Below are positions 57,112 through 64,000 of a DNA stretch of 64,000 nucleotides, in pieces. The position numbers and the translations under genes were made by a program. Every line of letters begins with the position of its first letter. Position 1 is the stretch's first letter. The stretch is from the NCBI GenBank assembly GCA_965112735.1, contig OZ218950.1, forward strand, positions 5,084,001-5,148,000, given 5' to 3'. The notes under the pieces were generated by a model. It made no database searches. It saw only the letters and a program-made list of their open reading frames with translations, and was not told where the DNA came from. Origin of the DNA: Phaeosaccion multiseriatum. Lineage: Eukaryota; Ochrophyta, other classes.

Positions 57112-57612
57112 TCAGCGCCTTCTCGTTCCTCTTTTCTCCCTCTCTCCCCTAGCCGCAAGCAAGACCAAGGGAGGAGGTATGTCTGTTTTTCCAATCCTTG
57201 ATGGACCAGCCCCTTCTCCACCACTCCTCCTACACCCTTCCCCCTTCCAAGCCCTTTATGTCCCACCTCTTCCTCTTCCGAACCTTCTCACCACTAGAAA
57301 GGAATTTCTCCTCTTTCTCCTCTTCCTCCGGGGCGCCACTACCTTAAGGCCTTGGCTTTTCTTATAGTTCAAGGTCAAATCTGCAAGGAGCAGCCGATAC
57401 TGCTCCCCCCTGCCCCTCTCTCCTTCCTCCGCAGGCACTACAGGAAAGAAGAAAAATAGTAAACGAGGCGGTTTCCGCGCCTGGATGATGGAGGTGAAAA
57501 ATGAAAAACGCCACCTCCACCTCGAGGCAGAACTGCGAACAAAAGGAAAAAAGGGGAAAGGAAGTGTATTGAGCTTTCATCAGGGCTGGCCCTCAGGGGC
57601 ATTGCCGCCAAC
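57112..57612. promoter_or_regulatory. Divergent promoter region, CK2 beta / SEC14-like
   Basis: 501 bases between two head-to-head starts. Rich in TC on the plus strand (57110-57330). No separate gene supported. Confidence 0.35.
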
Positions 57613-59546
57613 ATGTTCCAGAGCGCCTTACTTGGATGTATATGCGTGTCTCCTCGCTCCCGGGATCGCGAATCGCGCCGGAGCTGGGAAAACACCCCTT
57701 CTGTCCAATCGGAACCGGTGTATTATAATAGTCAAGAAGGAGACATTGACGTCTCTTCGTTGGAGCTCGAGGCTCCTGAGGTGGGGAATACTCTGCTTGG
57801 AGAAGTACACGACGGCGCTGTCTGCTATGAATCAGGTAAGAATACCCGTTGCTATTAAAGTCCAGAACTGACTCCCCCTGTTGCTCTGTATAACCAATGA
57901 CGTGCTGCCCCCTCGCATGTTGTGTTGATGTCTAGACTTGGACGAGCCCATGTCGAGCTTGGAGTCTTTGCATGCAAGTGCGAGGAGGAAACGCCGCAGC
58001 TCGAGAGGAGGCAGTATCAGTAGCTGTAAAAGTAGTGTGACAGGGGCGACGGAGAGAAAACACAGTTTCACTGACACGGAGCGGGCAGAGGGCCTGGTGC
58101 CCAGGGATAGGAAACGAAGCGGTAGTGGCTCGGTGAGTGGAGCATCAACCGCAGCTGCAGTAGTACGGGAGAGGAAAGGCAGTAACAGCAGCAACCACAG
58201 GGGGGAAAGATACAGAGGATCGCACAGAGAGAGTTTCTCCAGCACAATAGAGAACACGGGGAACGCAGTCATGGATAGCATCTTGACAAACGTTGCTCAT
58301 GTTGCTAGTATAACCGCCACGGCTGCCACGGCGGTGGCAACGGCGGCCACGGAGGCAGCAACGGCGGCCACGGAGGCGAGCCTGACGCACCGTCGACAGT
58401 CCGAGCCGGCAGAGGACACACTAAGCAGTGCGACGTGGAGCATGAGCAGCTGCAGCACGCGGAGTGTGGAAAATTTGGAAAATGAAGAGCTGGAGATGCC
58501 TGTGGCCATGGTGGGCAAGGACATGCTTCTGCCGCCCATGCCAAGGCGCTTCTTGGTGTCGGAGGGAGGAGACCTGGCCAAGGCCGTGGAGAGATACAAA
58601 AAGACGCTCAAGTGGCGGGAGCAGAGAAAATTGGGTGGGTCGTTGTTCGTTGAGGTACTCATGTTGCGTGCGTGTGTATGTGTGTGTGTGTGCGCGCGCG
58701 CGTGCGTCTCAACTCACGCATCCCCTTTGCTACCTGTACGTCCTGCTGTAGACGACGTGCTGGACCGGCCACACCCTTTGTTCCACCTGTGTAAAGAGCA
58801 CTATCCGCAGTGGTACCACCTGGCCGACAAGCACGGAGGCACGGTGTATATTGAAAAGCCTGGCCGGATCGGCTGGGCTGCGCTCAAACAAGGTGCGTGC
58901 TATACATGGAGGCACTTCACCAGAGCCGAGTGTGTCTCATTTGCTAATTTTTACATGGTCCATCTCAGGAGGGACGGACAGAGAGGGCTTGCTAGCGCAC
59001 TACCTCTATCAGATGGAGTTCATCTGGCAGCGGTGGCACACCCTGCAGCGCGACGCGCTGACCATCATCCTCGACCTCGAGGGCCTGAAAGGGGCGCTCT
59101 CCGTTCGAGGAGACGTGCTGTGGCTGCTCAAGGAGACCATTCGGACCATGGGCACGTACTACCCTGGCCGGGCGAGGAAGGTGAGAGCCGGTGGTGGGTA
59201 TGTTTCTCTTGCAACGTTGCCATTGCGGGGTATCAGTATTCACCAATGCGCACCGCCCGCTGTCTACCGATCCTGCGATCCTGCCCTGTCCCCACAGCTG
59301 TTCATTGTGAACCCGCCTTCGTCGTTCAGCACCATATATGGCGTCATCAAGTCGCTGCTGCGGGAGAGGGCGCGGAATCGCCTCAGCGTGCTGGGCCCCG
59401 ACCTCATGAAGGAGGCGTTGCTGGAGGAGATCGACGCCGAGAACTTGCCCCCCTGCTACGGGGGGACGTGCACCTTGCCGCTGGGGCAGGCCCCTGTAGA
59501 GCTGGCGCTGAGGAAGCACGTGGAGGCGGGCTTGCCGACGACCTGA
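57613..59546 (+). CDS. SEC14-like CRAL-TRIO lipid-transfer protein
   Basis: Exons: 57613-57835, 57936-58634, 58752-58892, 58969-59180 and 59298-59546, predicting 507 residues. The first 270 residues are a low-complexity Ser/Arg head with an Ala/Thr-rich stretch. The CRAL-TRIO N-terminal helix is DLAKAVERYKKTLKWREQRK, continuing across the intron as LDDVLDRPHPLF. The lipid-binding fold runs WYHLADKHGGTVYIEKPGRI, FIWQRWHTLQRDALTIILDL, RTMGTYYPGRARKLFIVNPP, FSTIYGVIKSLLRERARNRL, and ends LPPCYGGTCTLP. These are the SEC14 gate and pocket landmarks. Role by family: phosphatidylinositol/phospholipid transfer or presentation at Golgi and other membranes. Stop is early in the last exon. The N-terminal extension is unusual. 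Confidence 0.87.
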
Positions 59547-60315
59547 AGACAGCAGAAGTGAAGCCTCTGGAACGTCTGGCTGGTGACGCAAGCCTTTCGC
59601 CTACGTCTGCCGAAGAAGACGCCTCCAGCACACCACAAGACAACATGACTGAAATTCAGTCGAGCACATAGTAAGATAAGAGGAACGGGTCGACCCCAGG
59701 TGCTGTCTCATCCTGATACGGTGCCAAGCTCATGTACATGCAACACTTTCATAACTATTTTTTTTTTTTTTTTTAAATCAGACGGAACAGTGGGTGGGTG
59801 TGTGTGTGTGTGGGGGGGGGGGGGGGCTGTATCAGGGCCCACTAGTCGACCCCTGACGTGCCGAGCGATTCTCGGTAGCACGCTACTGGCGACCGGCCGG
59901 TAGCAGGTAGCACGTCAGCTGACGCCCCCCCCGCAGGTAGCAGCTAGCTCATGCCGGCGGTGGGAGCTGATGGTTGGCCTGCCGGCCGGTCGGCCGGTAG
60001 CAGCTAGGTCACGCTAGCGGTGGGAGCTTGGTCATGACGTGGCCCTTGGTGGTGGAGGAGCCAGTGCGGTCCTTGCAGGAGACGACGACGTGCTTGGCGA
60101 GGGCGTGCAGGACCGTGCAGGAGTGTGACTGCGCCTGTGCGCCGAGTCGTCCGTGAGTCTCGTCTCGATGGCCAAGGTCGTCCTGGCTAGCCATATTCAA
60201 TAATCAGATATCCAAGTCCAAAGCCGACTGCAGTCCTCTGCAAAACGGCCTTGAATGCGCAGTATACCAGCACATTACGAGCGAGAGCTGGGGTATTGAC
60301 TGGCTGGTGGTGATT
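59547..60315. other. Intergenic region with short duplicated blocks
   Basis: Between SEC14 and the inverted-repeat element. Holds a T run (59758-59774), a G run (59812-59826), and a duplicated block starting ggtagcagctag at about 59937 and again at 59997 (60-base spacing). A minus frame (60009-60200) has no known motif. Confidence 0.5.
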
Positions 60316-60467
60316 TATGTGTCGGCTCCAGACTGGCCTAGAAGCCTAGGCCTAGAGACGAAATTCGGCCGGCCTGGGGGGGCCGCAGGCCCCCGGCCTA
60401 GGCCCAGAGGGGGCCGCAGGTCCCCGGCCTAGGCCTTTTTTGGCGCAGCCCCCCCGGCCTAGGCCTA

Positions 60468-61263
60468 TCGACCCTGGACAAGATTACGGTGTGCGCCGGC
60501 CGTAACCAGAATCAGATGATCTTGTCCAGGGTCGACTCCCTCCCTCCCTCCCTCCCTCCCTCCCTCCCTCCCTCCCTCCCTCCCTCCCTCCCTCCCTCCC
60601 TCCCTCCCTCCCTCCCTCCCTCCCTCCCTCCCTCCCTCCCTCCCTCCCTCCCTCCTTCCCTCCCTCCCTCCCTCCCTCCCTCCCTCCCTCCCTCCCTCCC
60701 TCCCTCCCTCCCTCCCTCCCTCCCTCCCTCCCTCCCTCCCTCCCTCCCTCCCTCCCTCCCTCCCTCCCTCCCTCCCTCCCTCCCTCCGTCCCTCCCTCCC
60801 TCCCTCCCTCCCTCCCTCCCTCCCTCCCTCCCTCCGTCCCTCCCTCCCTCCCTCCCTCCCTCCCTCCCTCCCTCCCTCCCTCCCTCCGTCCCTCCCTCCC
60901 TCCGTCCCTCCGTCCCTCCCTCCCTCCGTCCCTCCCTCCCTCCGTCCCTCCCTCCCTCCCTCCCTCCCTCCCTCCCTCCCTCCCTCCCTCCCTCCCTCCC
61001 TCCCTCCCTCCCTCCCTCCCTCCCTCCCTCCCTCCCTCCCTCCCTCCCTCCCTCCCTCCCTCCCTCCCTCCCTCCCTCCCTCCCTCCCTCCCTCCCTCCC
61101 TCTCTCCCTCCCTCCCTCCCTCCCTCCCTCCCTCCCTCCTTTCCTCCCTCCCTCCCTCCCTCCCTTCCTCCCTCCCTCCCTCCCTCCCTCCTTCCCTCCT
61201 TCCCTCCCTCCCTCCCTCCCTCCCTTCGACCCTGGACAAGATTACGGTGTGCGCCGGCCGTAA
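60468..61263. repeat. 38-bp direct repeats and 17-bp inverted arm flanking a microsatellite
   Basis: A 38-base sequence at 60468-60505 recurs identically at 61226-61263 in direct orientation, bracketing the microsatellite. Immediately left of the microsatellite, 60519-60535 is the exact reverse complement of the first 17 bases of the left copy (60468-60484), giving a potential hairpin. Confidence 0.85.
60536..61225. repeat. (CCCT)n tetranucleotide array, about 690 bases
   Basis: Nearly pure TCCC units with a few CCGT and CCTT variants, inside the TIR element. One clustered block of CGTC variants lies near 60785-60945. It leaves both strands open in all frames, so predicted proteins across it are not real. 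Confidence 0.95.
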
Positions 61264-61585
61264 TCAGTAATCAGCCCCCGGCTGGCGCATAATCAGTACT
61301 CAGGCCGGCTGGCGCCGGTCATAATCAGTAATCAGGCCGGCTGCGCCGGCCGTAATTACTAATCAGACAGGTCGAGGTCTAGGCCTAGAACCGCCGGCCT
61401 AGGGAGAAAAAATGGCCGGCCTAGAGCGGCCAACGGCCGCCGGCCTAGGCCTAGAGCGGGCGTAGGCCGCTCGGCCTAGGGCCTAGAGCATTAAAGCATA
61501 GGCTTCTAGGCCAGTCTGGAGCCGATATGTGGGTGGGGTGAGGTCGTATGTGTTGACGAAACTGAAACTGAAACTGTTTCTGGCG

Positions 61586-63065
61586 ATGGCCTTCGACCTC
61601 TCTTCACGCCCCTGTCTGTACGACCTCTACCTCTACCTCCCTCACACCCTAACCCTTCTCCGTATAGGTCGAGAACTCGTAAGGATGCGGCGAGCTCTGG
61701 TCCAGCAGATGGCTACTTTGCCATCGCGGTGCAGGCGCCCAGCGGCGGCAGGGTCGGCTTGGACGGCATGTGTCTCCCCGTTCGCTCCAGACACGCTTCG
61801 GAGTCTCTCGTTTCTTGCGGCTAGAGCTCGATACATAGAAACCAGGCAAAAAACAAGGCAGTACTACGCGAGGAAGGCTGTCCATAGGCAAGAGGAAGAG
61901 AGGAAGCTGGCGCTCCGAGAGCATCCATTGGTCCCCACAGAAATGGAGTGGGATGAGGTTGGAGAGAAGTGGTGGGCGGACAAGCAGAAGCGCAAGGATG
62001 ATTACATCAATGAGAGAAAGCGGCTGCGGCACCGGAGCAAGGCCGAGAAGCTGGCGGAGCTCAAGTACGGAGCGCAGCCCTCTCCAGCGGCTTTGAGGAA
62101 GAGAGGACGGGGCGGTGGAGGGGGTGGAGACGCGTGGAGAAGACAAGAAATTTTGACGGTGCCCACCCCACAGCAGCTCCCATATTTACTCAAGAAGAAG
62201 GGTATGGCTCGCTGGTGCGGCCTTCCAGAGAACTCTGGAAAGGTGCTCATGGGACTTGATGTGGGCGAAACTAAGTGAGTGCAGCAGCAGACAAGACGCC
62301 CTTTGAGTAATTTCGCGGAGCCCGTGGCATTGTCGAAGCCTTCGCTACCGATGTTCCTCTTTGGTCATTCATTCATCGTATCTCAAAGAGAAACTTGCCC
62401 GCCCTACAGGTTTGGAGTGGCCCTGACGGACTCTACGCGAACAGAAGTCATTCCCCTGGACCTTATCCTCCGCCGCGACAGGAAGCATAAGACAGGTATG
62501 TGTCGTTTTTCCAGAGATGGGGGAGAGATGGGAAAGGCCTTGCGCTCACATTGTACGCGCTGAACCCCTCTGGCGGCAGTCCCCAAGGAGGCTGTCTCTC
62601 GCAAGCTCATGGACGCCATCGAAGACAATCACGTGTGCGGCTTAGTGGTGGGCTGGCCCGTGGAGAAGAATGGTGACCCGGGGACGCAATGCATCAAGGT
62701 AGGAACCTGTTCATGCGGGTTGAGGTACCGGCTCGTGGTCCGGATTGACGAACCGATGGGGTCTTACTTGCCCTTCTTGCTGCTGCTGCCCCTGCTGCTT
62801 CCCCTGCACATCCTTCGCGGCAAACCTGTGGTCTTGATAGGTACTGAACTTTCTTGCCGAGATGCAGACAGTGGAGAAGCTTCCCGTACCCGTGCTTCTC
62901 ATGAACGAGACAGACTCCACCATTCTGGCCAATGAGAAGATTGCAGAGCTCAAGCTCACGCGATGGCAAGACGAGATGGAGGACAAGGTGGCTGCGGCCA
63001 TTATTCTCGAGTACTTTTTGTTCTCAGAGGACGCCATGCTGTACGGGGTGTCAGAGAGGGCGTGA
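61586..63065 (+). CDS. YqgF/RuvX-type RNase-H-fold nuclease
   Basis: Exons: 61586-62274 (start uncertain), 62410-62495, 62580-62698 and 62862-63065, predicting 365 residues. The C-terminal 150 residues match YqgF/RuvX: VLMGLDVGETKFGVALTD with Asp225, GLVVGWPVEKNGDPGTQC, VPVLLMNETDST with Glu314, and DEMEDKVAAAIILEYFL with Asp339. These carry the three acidic catalytic positions of the bacterial protein, which processes pre-16S rRNA ends. In a nuclear genome it is probably organellar. The N-terminal 220 residues are basic and helical (RKDDYINERKRLRHRSKAEK) with no known domain. An acceptor-like tatag near 61666 with a ctaac branch-point-like motif suggests the first part may be an intron. The next in-frame ATG is 61685. 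Confidence 0.83.
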
Positions 63066-63157
63066 GTGAGAGTGCTACTGCTGCCCGAGGGGAAGGACAC
63101 ACGCCTCACTTTCGATGAATGAAATTCTGTTGAGCAAGTGATTCGATTTTCCCGACT

Positions 63158-63963
63158 TCAGCGGCGGTCCAGGATCCTACTCATAGGCCCGAGGAAGGCC
63201 TCGTATCTCTTCCAGCGCCCCATGGCCTTGGCGTTGACCTTGCTTCTTGTCTCCACCGCACTGTTGGAGCTGACTGCCCCGAGCACAGGCGAGCGGCTGC
63301 TCTGCTCAGGCGACATGCACTCTTCCGCCCAGGGGAGGCCCAGGAACTCCAGCAGCTCAGCCGTGACCTCTCTCTGATCCCCTCCCACCAAGCGCTCGTA
63401 GCGGATCTTGAGCACGGGCAGCCCCAGCACTTCTTCCCAGTGCTGCATGAGGTCTTCCCACAGGAGATAGTGCTTGGCGATTGCTTCCTGGTCGCAGGAG
63501 AAGGCGAGTTGGGGAGAGGCGAAGGAGCGCAGAAGGACGGACAGGCAGGCATCCATAGCGTCTCTCTCGACGAAGACGAGCTTTGCGCTGGGGAGCAGCT
63601 TGGGCACCAGCCAGGCGGACAGAATGTCCAAATTGGAGTTGCTGACCACGTGCGACACCTCCTTTTCGGTCACGTTTTGGCGCAGGAAGGTCACCAGTTC
63701 CTCGGCGAAATAGTCCACCGTGGGTTGGTCCAGCCGCGTCTGCAGGTACTCCAACACTGAGAACGTCGGGGAAGGAGGTAACAAGTTGGTTCGTGGCAGT
63801 GCATAAGCGAGGACAAATGAACTGTGGGAGTGCAGAAGACGCCAGACACGCACCCACCTGGAAGGCCGTGTTGCTTGACGCCAAGGGTCTTGATGCGGCC
63901 GGCGATCTCCTGCAGCATGCTTCGCTCTCCGTTGGAGTGCACAAGAGGGTGCCTAGAGAGGAT
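63158..63963 (-). CDS. Sulfotransferase-family protein, 5' partial
   Basis: Last two exons on the minus strand: 63858-63963 and 63158-63756, joined in phase. The 5' end lies beyond the window. Exon A: RHPLVHSNGERSMLQEIAGR, the region after the PAPS loop (the PSGTT-type P-loop would be upstream). Exon B: LLPSAKLVFVERDAMDACLS is the PAPS 3'-phosphate binding strand with conserved Arg and Ser; SFASPQLAFSCDQEAI follows, then HYLLWEDLMQHWEEVLGLPV, KIRYERLV, and LLEFLGLPWAEECM. This is the order in TPR/tyrosyl-protein-like sulfotransferases. Substrate unknown. Converges on the YqgF gene with a 92-base gap. Confidence 0.85.
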
Positions 63964-64000
63964 CTGCAACAGAAGGAAGGACGTCCGGCGAACCAGCGGA

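Larger units (their letters stand above)
60316..61531. mobile_element. Non-autonomous DNA transposon with 27-bp perfect TIRs
   Basis: Positions 60322-60348 are the exact reverse complement of 61499-61525 (27 of 27; outer end tcggctccag). The direct repeat TATGTG flanks it at 60316-60321 and 61526-61531 and is a likely 6-bp target-site duplication. The element body is 1204 bp with no transposase. Inside: GCCTAGGCCTAG-type palindromic runs near both ends and a (CCCT)n array. This is the architecture of a MITE or other non-autonomous TIR element. The superfamily cannot be assigned from these data. Confidence 0.8.

Noticed and set aside
60009-60200. 63-residue minus ORF near the TIR element
   Set aside because: Non-repetitive, but no motif, homologue or splice context; left as intergenic.
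60484-61292. Long Arg/Glu/Gly (minus) and Ser/Pro/Leu (plus) ORFs
   Set aside because: Both are translations of the (CCCT)n array inside the TIR element.
1-64000. CRISPR arrays, bacterial operons or prophage
   Set aside because: Spliced genes and eukaryote-only families throughout; the tandem repeats lack spacer architecture.

Overview
This is nuclear DNA of a eukaryote. Genes are split by many short GT-AG introns, and the sequence is GC-rich and saturated with microsatellites. Housekeeping genes of the exocyst, Mediator, spliceosome, CK2 and SNF1/AMPK sit side by side on both strands without operons. Two genes narrow the organism. A fibrillin (plastid lipid-associated) protein begins with a signal peptide followed at the predicted cleavage point by Phe, the bipartite plastid-targeting signature of algae with a complex red plastid. 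CFAP206, a radial-spoke/axoneme protein, implies a motile cilium at some life stage. Together they suggest a photosynthetic stramenopile (ochrophyte) or a similar alga; a haptophyte or cryptophyte cannot be excluded from sequence alone.

Layout, left to right: SSB-like OB-fold protein (+, 5' end cut by the window edge); CFAP206 (-, 11 exons); unknown multi-pass membrane protein (+); exocyst SEC6/EXOC3 (+, 14 exons); a 57-bp minisatellite region with one possible orphan exon; rhomboid-family protein (-); RINT1/TIP20/MAG2 Dsl1-complex tether (+, 7 exons); MED17 (-); TMX2-like thioredoxin-fold membrane protein (+); a proteasome alpha-type protein carrying a signal peptide (-); plastid fibrillin (+); ISY1 splicing factor (-); AMPK-gamma/SNF4 CBS protein with a poly-Gln head (+); unknown type I membrane protein (+); unknown membrane protein (-); Lys/Ser-rich probable nuclear protein (+); RBM26/27-type PWI protein with Gln-rich and Gly-Met-rich tails (-); a Crypton-like tyrosine-recombinase transposon (-); a 204-residue orphan ORF (+); CK2 beta (-); SEC14/CRAL-TRIO protein (+); a 1.2-kb non-autonomous transposon with 27-bp perfect terminal inverted repeats and a 6-bp target duplication; YqgF/RuvX-type RNase-H-fold nuclease (+); sulfotransferase (-, runs off the right edge).

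There is no single pathway. Two vesicle-tethering (CATCHR-type) proteins, SEC6 and RINT1, lie close together. The most unusual items are the signal-peptide-bearing proteasome alpha-like protein, the Crypton with hairpin-like ends, and the microsatellite-bearing inverted-repeat element.

Exon boundaries were set by hand from GT-AG (once GC-AG) signals, reading-phase continuity and family motifs. Domain calls are from recognised motifs, not from searches. First exons and start codons are the least certain parts.
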